NCBI RefSeq assembly: GCF_017592555.1
Contig: NZ_JAGFNS010000014.1
Coordinates: 1 to 64,000 of the forward strand
Direction of reading: 5' to 3'
Source of the DNA: Actinoplanes flavus
Lineage (GTDB): Bacteria > Actinomycetota > Actinomycetes > Mycobacteriales > Micromonosporaceae
Length of the DNA stretch: 64,000 nt
Part shown: positions 26,285-34,846 of the stretch, in pieces
Numbering within the stretch: the stretch's first letter is position 1
How the letters are laid out: each line of letters starts with the position of its first letter
Program-made: the position numbers and the translations under genes
The notes under the pieces: generated by a model
The model's database searches: none
Told to the model about the DNA's origin: nothing
The model's input: only the letters and a program-made list of their open reading frames with translations

Positions 26285-26310
26285 GGAAAGCGCTCTCCCT
26301 GTGCTATAAC
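26285..26310 (+). promoter_or_regulatory. Operator GGAAAGCGCTCTCC and -10 box of the lacI gene
   Basis: The operator (26285-26298) lies directly before TATAAC (26305-26310), and the ATG follows 7 bases after that -10. The mRNA is therefore probably leaderless and the gene autoregulated. No good -35 was found. Confidence 0.6.
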
Positions 26311-26317
26311 TTCGGGC

Positions 26318-27349
26318 ATGCAAAGCGAGCGGCTGCCCACGCTCGAGGACGTGGCCCGCGTGGCCGGTGTCTCGCGCGCCACCGTGTCCCGTGTCATCAA
26401 CGGCATCCGCAACGTCGACCCACTGCTGCACGAGCAGGTGTGGAGCGCCGTCGACCAGACCGGTTACGTGCCGAACCGGCTGGCCCGCTCCCTGGTCACC
26501 CGCCGCACCGGCACCGTGGCGCTGGTCGTCTCCGACTCGGAGACCCACGACGACGACCCGTTCATGAGCCGGTTCTTCTCCGACCCCTACTTCGGGCGCG
26601 TCGTCGGCGGTCTGATGAGCGTGCTGCGCCCCGCCGGGATCCAGCTGGCCCTGCAGATGGTCGGCGCCGACGGGCACCGCCGCCTGATCGGCGACCTGCG
26701 CAACGGCCAGGCCGACGGCGCCGTGGTCCTCTCCCTGCCGGCCCGCGACCCGCTGCCGGCGCTGCTCGCCGAGGCGGCGATCCCGGCCGTCCTGATCGGG
26801 CGCCCCGCCCAGCCCGTCCCGATCAGCTACGTCGACCTGGACAACGAGGCCGGCGCGGCACTGGCCGCCGCCCGCCTCGCCGCCCACGACCGCCGCCGGC
26901 CCGCCATCATCTCCGGCCCCGCCGACGTGCCGGCCAGCGTCGACCGCATCTCCGGTTTCCGCCGCGCCATGGCCCGCCACGGCCACCCCTGGGTGCCGCT
27001 GGAGTCCGGCAACTTCACCCAGGAGAGCGGTGAGCAGGCCATGCGCGCCCTGCTGGCCGCCCACCCCGGGCTGGACGCCGTCTTCGTGGCCAACGATCTG
27101 ATGGCCCTCGGCGCCCTGCTGGTGCTGCGCGACGCCGGCCTCCGGGTCCCGCAGGACGTCGCCGTCGTCGGTTTCGACGACAGCAGCGCGGCCGTCGCGG
27201 CCCGGCCGGCCCTGACCACGGTCCGCCTCCCGCTGGAGGACATGGCCGCCGAGGCGGCCCGCATGCTGCTCGCCCGCATCGACGACCCGGGCACCCGGGT
27301 CACCTCGGTGATCTACGAACCCACCCTGGTGGTCCGCGAGACGACCTGA
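26318..27349 (+). CDS. LacI-family transcriptional regulator
   Basis: 343 residues: helix-turn-helix PTLEDVARVAGVSRATVSRVIN, hinge LARSLVTRRT, then the sugar-binding sensor domain ending VAVVGFDDSSAAVAARPAL. It is close to the LacI at 16960 throughout, including SDPYFGRV versus TDPYFGRV. It is divergent from the F5/8C-DUF1996 gene and has an operator in its own promoter. That makes it the best candidate for the local repressor of the GH16, TIM-barrel, DUF1996 and perhaps pectate lyase genes. The ATG at 26318 is likely a leaderless start. Confidence 0.9.
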   Translation: MQSERLPTLEDVARVAGVSRATVSRVINGIRNVDPLLHEQVWSAVDQTGYVPNRLARSLVTRRTGTVALVVSDSETHDDDPFMSRFFSDPYFGRVVGGLMSVLRPAGIQLALQMVGADGHRRLIGDLRNGQADGAVVLSLPARDPLPALLAEAAIPAVLIGRPAQPVPISYVDLDNEAGAALAAARLAAHDRRRPAIISGPADVPASVDRISGFRRAMARHGHPWVPLESGNFTQESGEQAMRALLAAHPGLDAVFVANDLMALGALLVLRDAGLRVPQDVAVVGFDDSSAAVAARPALTTVRLPLEDMAAEAARMLLARIDDPGTRVTSVIYEPTLVVRETT

Positions 27350-27464
27350 TCGCCACTCCGCCGGGCCCACCGGTTCGCAACAATCGCCGATTCAGCTGAC
27401 CGGGGTATGAGGCGGACGGGACGCACCCCTCTCCCCGGGCCCAGCGTCCGGCTACGCTCGGACC

Positions 27465-28142
27465 GTGCTGGATCTTGACCAGTCCCGCGACTACGTGTCC
27501 CGTTACGACGGTGTCGACTCGTCCGTGCTCACCGACGGCTCCTGGCTCCTCGACCAGCCGGGCTTCTGGATGAGCCTGGTGGACGGCTTCACCGGCGCTG
27601 ACCTCTGGCCCGACCTCGACGTCCTCGACGACATCACGGTTCTCTACGAGCGGATCCGGGAGTCCGGCACCTGGCCGGTCCTCCAGGTCACCGACCACCT
27701 GGCGGTGATCGTCTGGCACGGGTACGACGACGAAGGCGGCATCGACTACGTGATCCTTCCGCCGGGCACCGGCCGTTGCCTGAGCATCGCGGCGGTCGAG
27801 GGTCACGGTCACGGTCCCGGCCTCTCCTGGCCCGAGGCGATGCGCGCGGTGGACCACGGGCGGCTCGGGACGCCGGCTCAGCGCCTGCTCCTGCTGCTCC
27901 CCGCCGTCGGTGACGCCGACACGCCACCCGCGGCCATCGATCTGGTCGTCTCGGCGCTGCGGGAACTCGTCGCACCCGAGGCCGAGTCCGGTGACCTGCA
28001 TCAGGCCGCCGAGGAGATGCTGGACAGCGACGTCACATGGTCGACCGGCGACACGGCCACCTGCGAGGCGGACCATGCGCCCCGCGGCACCGGCGGCCTT
28101 CCACCGGCGGAGCTCGCGCTGATCACCCGCGCGCTGAGCTGA
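27465..28142 (+). CDS. Hypothetical acidic cytosolic protein
   Basis: 225 residues from a GTG at 27465 that follows TACGCT (27453-27458) by 6 bases, which suggests a leaderless mRNA. The protein is acidic, with a Trp-rich N-terminal half (SWLLDQPGFWMSLVDGF) and a central strand pattern VLQVTDHLAVIVWHGYDDEGGIDYVIL. It has no signal peptide or membrane helix. I do not recognise the family. It stands alone between the polysaccharide cluster and the DUF4331 gene. Confidence 0.6.
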   Translation: MLDLDQSRDYVSRYDGVDSSVLTDGSWLLDQPGFWMSLVDGFTGADLWPDLDVLDDITVLYERIRESGTWPVLQVTDHLAVIVWHGYDDEGGIDYVILPPGTGRCLSIAAVEGHGHGPGLSWPEAMRAVDHGRLGTPAQRLLLLLPAVGDADTPPAAIDLVVSALRELVAPEAESGDLHQAAEEMLDSDVTWSTGDTATCEADHAPRGTGGLPPAELALITRALS

Positions 28143-28326
28143 CTCTCGGCCTCGCAGGCCGCGGAGTCTGTCTCGGACGTCGTTCGAGAGACCCCGAACG
28201 GGGTTGTTCGGAACCGTACCGGCGGCGGATGGGTGGGGGTCGGGAAGTTCACAGTCGCCCATCCGTGGCCGGGCGGCGCCACGAATCCGGGCCGAGAACA
28301 CCATCCTCGGCACGGAAGGAACCACC

Positions 28327-29991
28327 ATGAGGGCCAACCCTCCCCGAAGCGGGCGACGGCGTACCGTGGCCGCGCTCGGCCTCGGCGTGCTGCTCACCGG
28401 GTCGCTCTACGGTCTCGGGCCGTCCACCGCCACCGCGTCCAGCCACCGCGAGGCGCCGCTCATCGCCGCCGACCCGGCGGTCGACAACACCGACCTGTAC
28501 GCCTTCGTCAGCCCCGAACGCCCCGGCTATGTCACGTTCATCGCCAACTGGCAGCCGTTCGAGGAGCCCAACGGCGGCCCCAACTTCTACCCGTTCGCCA
28601 CCGACGCCACGTACCACATCAAGGTCGACAACGACGGTGACGCGAAACCGGACGCCGAGTTCCGCTGGAAGTTCCGGAACGTCGACAAGCGCGGTAACAG
28701 CACCTTCCTCTACAACAACGGGCCGGTCACCTCACTCGACGACGAGAACCTGCTGTTCCGGCAGACGTACTCGCTGGAGTCGAAATTCGACGGTGAGTCG
28801 TTCAAGACCCGGGTGCAGGACGCCCCGGTCGCGCCGTCGCGGGTCGGCGCCGCGTCCATGCCGGACTACGCGACGCTGCGCCAGCAGGCCACCCAGACCC
28901 TGCCCGGCGGATGGAAGATCTTCGCCGGTCAGGCCGACGACCCGTTCTTCCTGGATCTGCGGGTCTTCGATCTCCTGTACGGCGGGGACCTGTCGGAGAC
29001 CGGTCAGGACACCCTGGCCGGCTACAACGTGAACACGATCGCCCTCCAGGTGCCGTTCGAGGACGTGGCGCTGGGCGGCGACGCCACCCGCAACCCGGTC
29101 GTCGGCGTCTGGACCACCACCGAACGCAACCGGGTCCGGATCGCCGGCGGCGGCTCGTCCGGCGACCGCGTGCAGGTGTCCCGGCTGGGAAACCCACTGG
29201 TCAACGAGGTGGTCGTGCCGGCCGGGCTGAAGGACACCTTCAACGCCACCCGGCCGGACCGGGACGCCCAGATCCCCGCGCTGGTGAACCGGGTGCTCAA
29301 CCCGGAGGTGCCGAAACTGATCGAGGGAATCTACAAGATTCCGGCGCCGGCCACCCCGCGCAACGACCTCAGCGAGATCTTCCTGACCGGCATCACCACG
29401 AAGGCCGGTGGCCCCATCAAGGCCGATTTGAACTCCCAGCTCAACAACGCCGACGTGAAGGCCTCCCGGTTCACCCCGTCCGAACAACTGCGCCTCAACC
29501 TGACGGTGCCGGTCGCGGGCCAGCCGAACCGGCTCGGCGTGCTCGCCGGCGACCTCCAGGGCTTCCCGAACGGGCGGCGGCTCACCGACGACGTCGTCGA
29601 CATCGAACTCCAGGCCCTGGTGGGCGCCGCGCAGACCGGCAAAATCGTCGACGCGCTCGCGGCCGGGGACGCGGTGGACGCCAACGATCAGGACTTCACG
29701 GGCGAGTTCCCGTACGTGGCCCTGCCCAACGGGGTGTCGGTCAACAACGCCGGCGGGCAGCGGCCCGCGGCACGGCCCAGCGACGGCGCCACACCGAACA
29801 GCCTGACCGGCGATATCGGCACGCTCGGGGCGGATACCGCTCAGCCGGCGCCGGCCACCGTTCCGGTGTCCTACGCGGCCGGCGCCTCCGGCCTCGGCGT
29901 TCTCGTCATCGCGGGCGGTCTGTTCTTCTTCCTCTGGCGGCGGCGCAGGCAGCGCACCTCCGCCGACCCTGATCAGACGCTCTCGCTCTGA
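28327..29991 (+). CDS. Cell-surface DUF4331 protein
   Basis: 554 residues. A signal peptide ends near STATASS. The domain then opens SHREAPLIAADPAVDNTDLYAF, the hallmark of DUF4331. Near the C-terminus a single helix (GLGVLVIAGGLFFFLW) followed by RRRRQRT gives a stop-transfer anchor, so the protein faces outward from the membrane. GGAAGGA lies before the ATG. It is followed by a TPR membrane protein and a NicO-type transporter on the same strand, an arrangement suggesting a common metal or cell-envelope task (inference). The DUF4331 role is unknown. Confidence 0.88.
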   Translation: MRANPPRSGRRRTVAALGLGVLLTGSLYGLGPSTATASSHREAPLIAADPAVDNTDLYAFVSPERPGYVTFIANWQPFEEPNGGPNFYPFATDATYHIKVDNDGDAKPDAEFRWKFRNVDKRGNSTFLYNNGPVTSLDDENLLFRQTYSLESKFDGESFKTRVQDAPVAPSRVGAASMPDYATLRQQATQTLPGGWKIFAGQADDPFFLDLRVFDLLYGGDLSETGQDTLAGYNVNTIALQVPFEDVALGGDATRNPVVGVWTTTERNRVRIAGGGSSGDRVQVSRLGNPLVNEVVVPAGLKDTFNATRPDRDAQIPALVNRVLNPEVPKLIEGIYKIPAPATPRNDLSEIFLTGITTKAGGPIKADLNSQLNNADVKASRFTPSEQLRLNLTVPVAGQPNRLGVLAGDLQGFPNGRRLTDDVVDIELQALVGAAQTGKIVDALAAGDAVDANDQDFTGEFPYVALPNGVSVNNAGGQRPAARPSDGATPNSLTGDIGTLGADTAQPAPATVPVSYAAGASGLGVLVIAGGLFFFLWRRRRQRTSADPDQTLSL

Positions 29992-30038
29992 TCTCGGCGC
30001 CGGGTGGACGGTACCCGCCCGGCGCCACAGCCGCTTCT

Positions 30039-30232
30039 CGGATCCGTTTCCCGCCGACGTTCCGCCGCCTCCCGGATCCGTTTCCCGCCGCCTGCCGGAT
30101 CCGTTCCCCGCTGATGTTCCCGCCGCCTCCCGGATCCGTTTCCCGCTGACGTTCCCGCCGCCTCCCGGATCCGTTTCCCGCTGACGATCCCGCCGCCTCC
30201 CGGATCCGTTACCCGCTGACGTTTCCCTCCAC
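30039..30232. repeat. 35-bp tandem repeat, six copies
   Basis: Copies of a unit with core CGGATCCGTTTCCCGC begin at about 30039, 30073, 30096, 30131, 30166 and 30201. Spacing is 35 bp, except one copy shortened by about 12 bp. Each carries the palindrome CGGATCCG. The array fills most of the DUF4331-TPR gap, and no gene is seen in it. Confidence 0.85.
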
Positions 30233-30273
30233 TCCCCGGATTGCCTGTTCCGCCGGCCGGGCTCCCTGTACCG

Positions 30274-30437
30274 CGGCAACCGCTCTCCCGGTCGGCCCAC
30301 TCACTTGGAATCCCGACACCGCCCCGCCCGCTCACCGCTTCGGCCCACTCGCCCCGATCCCGACACCGCCGCAACCGCTCACCGGGTCGGCCCACTCACC
30401 CGATCCCCACACCGCCGCAACCGCTTTCCGGGTTCGC
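30274..30437. repeat. About 47-bp tandem repeat, three and a third copies
   Basis: Units with CGGCCCACTC at about 30293, 30341 and 30388, each preceded by a CGCAACCGCT-like segment and followed by a CGACACCGCC-like segment. This family is different from the array just upstream. It ends about 35 bp before the TPR gene. Confidence 0.75.
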
Positions 30438-30470
30438 TCACGCTCCTGCCCGGCTCCCTCTGGAGAGATC

Positions 30471-31763
30471 ATGCGACGTACGCTCGTCCGCCTCGGCCTC
30501 GCCGCAGTGCTCGCGGCCGCCCTCATCGGCGCCGCGGCCCTGCTGACCTGGCCGCGTTCCACCACCCCGGCCGTACCGGTCGCCGCCCGGCAGCCGGTCG
30601 ACGTGCTCGCCCAGCGGATCGCCCGGACCCAGCAGCAACTCCGTGCCGTGCCCGGTGACTGGCCGACCTGGGCGGCGCTCGGCGCGGCCTATCTGGAGCG
30701 GGCCCGGGTGACCGCCGATCCCGCGTACTACCCGAAGGCCGAGCAGGCCGCCCGCCGGTCGCTCGCGCTGCGGGCCGACGGCAACAGTGACGCGCTCGTG
30801 GTGCTCGGCGCGCTTGCCAACGCCCGGCACGACTTCCCCGCCGCCCGGGGCCACGCCGAGAAGGCGCTGACCGTCAACAATCACGACGCCGAGGCGTACG
30901 GGGTGCTCGCCGACGCGCTCACCCAGCTCGGCGACGCGGACGGCGCCACCCGGGCCGTCCAGCGGATGCTCGACCTGCGGCCCGGCCTGTCCGCGTACGC
31001 CCGCGCCTCCTACGACCTGGAGCTGCACGGCCGGGTGAGCGAGGCGGAGAGCCTGATGCGGCAGGCTCTGGACAACGCCGTCGACCCGCACGACGTGGCG
31101 TTCTGCCGCGCCCAGCTCGGCGACCTGGCGTTCGGCCGCGGCGATCTGGCCACCGCCGCGACCGAGTACGGGATCGCGCTCTCCGCAGATCCGGCCACCG
31201 GCACCGCCCAGCACGGCATGGCCCGGATCGCGGCGGCCCGCGGCGACCTCACCGGCTACCCCGGCCTGCCGCCGTCGATGTCGTCCATGGTGGAGTACGC
31301 CCTGCTGCTGAGTGCCGCCGACCGTGACGAGGAGGCGGCCGCCCAACTGGATCTGGCCGCGGCGGCGGACCGGTTGTTCACAGCGAACGGCGGCACCGAC
31401 CGGCTGGCCACCGCCGAACTCGCCCTGGCCCAGAGTCGCCCGGCCGACGCGGTGACGGCCGCGCGCGCCGAATGGGCGGTACGGCAGCACCCCGACGTGG
31501 CCGACACCCTGGCCTGGGCGCTGCACGCCACCGGCCGCAACGCCGAGGCCCTGCCCTACGCGCGGCACGCCGTCGCCGGCGGGGCACGGCCGGCCGTCTA
31601 CTCGTATCACCTGGGCATGATCCATCTCGGCCTCGGGCAGCACGGCGCCGCGCGTACCGAATTGGAAAGCGCTCTTTCCACCAACCCGCACTTCTCCCCC
31701 ATCGACGTTCCCATCGCCCGCCGCGCCCTGGCCGGCCTGCCCGCCTCCGGAGGCTCCCGATGA
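30471..31763 (+). CDS. Membrane-anchored TPR protein
   Basis: 430 residues: one N-terminal helix (LVRLGLAAVLAAALIGAAALLTW) followed by tetratricopeptide-type helical pairs. Examples are WAALGAAYLERARV, EAYGVLADALTQLGDADGA and YSYHLGMIHLGLGQHGAA. CTGGAGAGATC precedes the ATG. The last codons overlap the next start (ATGA), so it is translationally coupled to the NicO-type transporter. It probably acts as a scaffold at the outer face of the membrane for the DUF4331 protein or the transporter (inference). Confidence 0.85.
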   Translation: MRRTLVRLGLAAVLAAALIGAAALLTWPRSTTPAVPVAARQPVDVLAQRIARTQQQLRAVPGDWPTWAALGAAYLERARVTADPAYYPKAEQAARRSLALRADGNSDALVVLGALANARHDFPAARGHAEKALTVNNHDAEAYGVLADALTQLGDADGATRAVQRMLDLRPGLSAYARASYDLELHGRVSEAESLMRQALDNAVDPHDVAFCRAQLGDLAFGRGDLATAATEYGIALSADPATGTAQHGMARIAAARGDLTGYPGLPPSMSSMVEYALLLSAADRDEEAAAQLDLAAAADRLFTANGGTDRLATAELALAQSRPADAVTAARAEWAVRQHPDVADTLAWALHATGRNAEALPYARHAVAGGARPAVYSYHLGMIHLGLGQHGAARTELESALSTNPHFSPIDVPIARRALAGLPASGGSR

Positions 31764-33505
31764 GAATTCACCGGCTCGGCGTGCTCGTGTGCGCCGTAGG
31801 CCTGATCGTCGCGACGGCGCAACCGGCCCACGCGCACCCGGTCGACACCTTCTCGGTCAACCAGTACGCGGGCCTCACGCTGCGTCCCGACCGCATCGAC
31901 GTGACCGCTGCGGCAGACGTCGCCGAGATCCCGACGCTCCAGGAGAAACCGCTGGTGGACACAGACGGCGACGGCGTCCTGTCATCCGCCGAGCGTGCCG
32001 CCTACGCGACTGCGGAGTGTGACCGCCTGGCCGCGGACCTTGCGGTGTCAGCGGGCGGCGAGCGCCTGGAGTGGATCGTCGCCAATCCCCGGTACGAGCT
32101 GCTGCCCGGTTCCGGCGGCCTGTCCGTCAGCCGCCTCGACTGTGCCCTGAGTGCTCCCGCCCGGCTGTCCGGCGCCACCACCGTGCGGATCGACAACGAA
32201 TACCGTTCCGATCGGGTCGGCTGGCGGGAGATCACGGCCAACGGCGCCGGGATCGCGCTCTCCGACTCTGCTCTGCCCACCGAAAGCGTCACCGGCGAGT
32301 TGCGCACCTACCCCACCGACCTGCTCGCCTCACCGCCGGACGTCCGCTCCGCCACGATCGGCGTCGGCGGCGCGACCGGTTCAGCGGCCGTGACCGGTGA
32401 CGCTCCGGCCCTCACCGGCGGCCCGCGATGGCTGGCCGCCGCACAGAGCCGGGTCGAGACGGCCGTCGGTGGACGGCTCACCCCGCTGGTGGTCGGCCTG
32501 GCCTTCCTGCTGGCGCTGCTGCTCGGCGCCGGCCACGCGGTCCTGCCCGGCCACGGCAAAACGATCATGGCCGCCTACTTCGCGGGCCGTCAGGGCCGCG
32601 TCCGCGACGCACTCGCCGTCGGCGGCACGGTCACTCTCACCCACACCGGTACGGTCCTCGCGCTCGGTCTCCTCCTCAGCACCTCCACCGCCCTCGCCGG
32701 CGAACGGGCACTGAGCGCCCTCGGCATCGTGAGCGGCCTCCTGGTCGTAGCGGTAGGCGCGACGATGCTGATCTCGGCCCTACGTTCCCGCAGGTCAGGC
32801 ACCCACTCTCACGGTTGGCCCGGCCACACCCATGGCCCGCACGCCCACACCCACACCCATGGCCCGCACGCCCACGGCCCGCACGAACACACCCACTCCC
32901 ACGGCCACTCCTCAGATCGTCACGCCGAAGCTCACGTTCATTCGAGCGGACATGATCACGCACATCCGGCTGACTCCCGAGTCCAACACAGCGACCGCGG
33001 GACGCGCGGAAGGGACGACAAGCACTTCGAGCACGGCCAACACAACGAACGCGGCCAACAAGGGGAGCCCAGAGAACACGACAAGCTCGGCAAGCACGAC
33101 AAACAAGGCGAGCTCGGCAAGTACCGGGAGCACGGCGAGCGAACACCTCGACGTACACGACGCTGGCTCGGCCTCGCCGGAATCGGACTCGCCGGAGGCC
33201 TGGTGCCCAGCCCATCCGCCCTGGTGGTCCTGCTCGGCGCGATCGGTCTTGGCCGCGCCGGCCTGGGCGTCGCGCTGGTCATCGCCTACGGCCTCGGCAT
33301 GGCCGCCACCCTGACCGCGATCGGCCTTCTGCTGGTGGTAGCCCAGAACCGTGTCTCCCACCTGATCGCCAAGGGTGGCCGAGCCGCCAACCTCGGCGAC
33401 CGCGTGTCCCGGCTGGGCGCCCGCCTCTCCACAACCGCCCCGACCGCCACCGCCGCCCTGGTCGTCATCGTCGGCCTGGGTATCGGCCTCCGAGCAGCTG
33501 CTTGA
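31760..33505 (+). CDS. NicO/RcnA-type metal transporter with EF-hand loop and His-rich segment
   Basis: 581 residues. A signal peptide ends near AHAHPVDTF. The extracellular N-terminal domain (about 30-230) contains DTDGDGVLSSAE, an EF-hand-like calcium loop. Six or so membrane helices follow, with GAGHAVLPGHGKTIMAAYF (about 260-280), the signature of the NicO nickel/cobalt family. Between helix groups lies a long cytoplasmic-type loop (about 350-480) packed with His, as in GHTHGPHAHTHTHG. The loop then becomes a charged low-complexity tract. Export of nickel, cobalt or a similar metal is expected. Coupled to the TPR gene; a hairpin follows. Confidence 0.88.
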   Translation: MRIHRLGVLVCAVGLIVATAQPAHAHPVDTFSVNQYAGLTLRPDRIDVTAAADVAEIPTLQEKPLVDTDGDGVLSSAERAAYATAECDRLAADLAVSAGGERLEWIVANPRYELLPGSGGLSVSRLDCALSAPARLSGATTVRIDNEYRSDRVGWREITANGAGIALSDSALPTESVTGELRTYPTDLLASPPDVRSATIGVGGATGSAAVTGDAPALTGGPRWLAAAQSRVETAVGGRLTPLVVGLAFLLALLLGAGHAVLPGHGKTIMAAYFAGRQGRVRDALAVGGTVTLTHTGTVLALGLLLSTSTALAGERALSALGIVSGLLVVAVGATMLISALRSRRSGTHSHGWPGHTHGPHAHTHTHGPHAHGPHEHTHSHGHSSDRHAEAHVHSSGHDHAHPADSRVQHSDRGTRGRDDKHFEHGQHNERGQQGEPREHDKLGKHDKQGELGKYREHGERTPRRTRRWLGLAGIGLAGGLVPSPSALVVLLGAIGLGRAGLGVALVIAYGLGMAATLTAIGLLLVVAQNRVSHLIAKGGRAANLGDRVSRLGARLSTTAPTATAALVVIVGLGIGLRAAA

Positions 33506-33558
33506 GACCCCCCACTCGAGGCCCGGCCCGACTGCGGATGATCTTTCCGGCTGGCCGT

Positions 33559-33591
33559 GGGTGCTGTCTCACAGCCGTTGAGACAGCGCCC
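33559..33591 (+). terminator. Hairpin after the NicO-type gene
   Basis: GGGTGCTGTCTCA (33559-33571) pairs with TGAGACAGCGCCC (33579-33591) with one mismatch and a 7-base loop, 54 bp after the stop. Confidence 0.75.
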
Positions 33592-33720
33592 AGCACCAGC
33601 CAAGCAATCCGGCACGACGACCCCCGGTCCAGGACACGCCAAGCTTCGTTCACGACGGCTATCAGACGATGCGCAGCACCACCTGGCAGCGTGGAGACGT
33701 CGCCGGTGGCTCGCCGACTT

Positions 33721-33895
33721 TCAGCCACCGAGACGGGCGCGATCCCGGCTCCCGACAGGAACCGGCAACCCGGCAACGCGCAAACAACACCCGTGACCAA
33801 CCAACCCTCAGCCACCGAGACGGGCGCGATCCCGGCTCCCAACAGGAACCGGCAACCCGGCAACGCGCAAACAACACCCGTGACCAGCCCAGCCC
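33721..33895. repeat. 87-bp direct repeat, two nearly identical copies
   Basis: Copies at 33721-33807 and 33808-33895 start TCAGCCACCGAGACGGGCGC and differ at only a few bases. The second copy abuts the stop codon of the minus-strand gene at 33896, whose last codons continue the pattern. No gene is supported in 33506-33895. Confidence 0.85.
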
Positions 33896-34303
33896 TCAGC
33901 CTCCGGGGCAGGTTCGGCCGCCGCTGGTGGGGATGCAGACGGTGATCTGCGGGGCCGGTTCGAGGGCGGGCGGGACGGTGCCGATCAGTGGGGCCGCGGA
34001 CTGGGTCGCGGCTATGCCGTAGGCGGCCAGGAACAGCAGCATTCCGGCCAGGGCGCCGAGGAAGTGGTTGCGCCAGTACCGGTCGCGGAGCATGACCGCC
34101 ATGAGCAGACCCAGCAACGGTACGGCCACGTTGAGCCCCATCGCAGCGGTCAGGTAACGGTCGGTGACCGCGGCGAAGTGGCCGGCTTCGGCCCGGGTGG
34201 CGAAGGTGGGCAGGGTGTACCGGCGGATCAGGCCGACGATCAGCAGGAACGGCACGCCGTACAGCCAGCCGAAGAAGAGCGCGCCGAGCGTCGTACGCCT
34301 CAT
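33896..34303 (-). CDS. Small membrane protein, coupled pair member
   Basis: 135 residues with three hydrophobic segments (about 7-27, 55-75 and 85-107) and an extracytoplasmic C-terminal tail with two Cys (ITVCIPTSGGRTCPGG). The ATG overlaps the upstream stop (ATGA). I do not recognise a family. Its partner at 34300 is also a small membrane protein with two Cys in a loop, so the two may form a complex (inference). Confidence 0.65.
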   Translation of the reverse strand: MRRTTLGALFFGWLYGVPFLLIVGLIRRYTLPTFATRAEAGHFAAVTDRYLTAAMGLNVAVPLLGLLMAVMLRDRYWRNHFLGALAGMLLFLAAYGIAATQSAAPLIGTVPPALEPAPQITVCIPTSGGRTCPGG

Positions 34304-34632
34304 CGGGCGACCACCAGGACCAGACCGCCCAGCGCGCCCGCCACGGGGACCGCGACCACCGCGGTGAGGGTGCCCGCGAGTGGCGCCGAAGGCAGCCGCC
34401 GGGCGAACGGACCGGCCAGCACCACCACGATGATGATCATCGCGAGGAGGATCGGGCTGGCCAGAGCCAGGCCCAGGATGGCAGCCTCGCCAGGGGTGAG
34501 GCACCAGGAGGTCGCGTCGTCGCACGTCTGCTCGCCCGCCGACTGCACCGCACCGGCGATCACCGCGGCCACCACCGTGACCAGCCAGCCGAGCCCGACC
34601 AGCGCGGTGGTCCGGTACGACGCCTCCCTCAT
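34300..34632 (-). CDS. Small membrane protein, coupled pair member
   Basis: 110 residues with three hydrophobic helices (about 10-30, 47-73 and 85-108). A loop with CDDATSWC lies between the first and second, possibly a disulfide-bonded extracytoplasmic loop. GGGGAGA precedes the ATG at 34632. It is translationally coupled to the downstream 135-residue membrane protein. Family not recognised. Confidence 0.65.
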   Translation of the reverse strand: MREASYRTTALVGLGWLVTVVAAVIAGAVQSAGEQTCDDATSWCLTPGEAAILGLALASPILLAMIIIVVVLAGPFARRLPSAPLAGTLTAVVAVPVAGALGGLVLVVAR

Positions 34633-34722
34633 GTGTCTCCCCGTTCAGCACAGTCGATATGTCCGGCCGGGACAGTAGTACCCGCGCGCCCGGGGTCCAG
34701 CCCGAGTCGTACGGCCCGGTGC

Positions 34723-34785
34723 GTCACACCTGTGTGGTACCCGCGCGGCGCCGGCGGCGTCATACCTGGGTGGCACCCGCGCGCC
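34723..34785. repeat. Short imperfect tandem duplication upstream of a lipoprotein gene
   Basis: CGTCACACCTGTGTGG and CGTCATACCTGGGTGG, each followed by a CACCCGCGCG or TACCCGCGCG segment, repeat with a period of about 35 bp. The duplication may contain promoter elements for the gene at 34847, which I could not delimit. Confidence 0.5.
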
Positions 34786-34846
34786 CGGGGAGTGGCCGGG
34801 ATCCGTCATGATGTCCGCAAGCGATCGGCTACCTGGGGGAACAGTG

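Noticed and set aside
31663..31680. TGGAAAGCGCTCTTTCCA inside the TPR gene, resembling the LacI operators
   Set aside because: The half-sites are two bases further apart than in the intergenic operators, the site lies within coding sequence for ELESALS, and no promoter is visible beside it.
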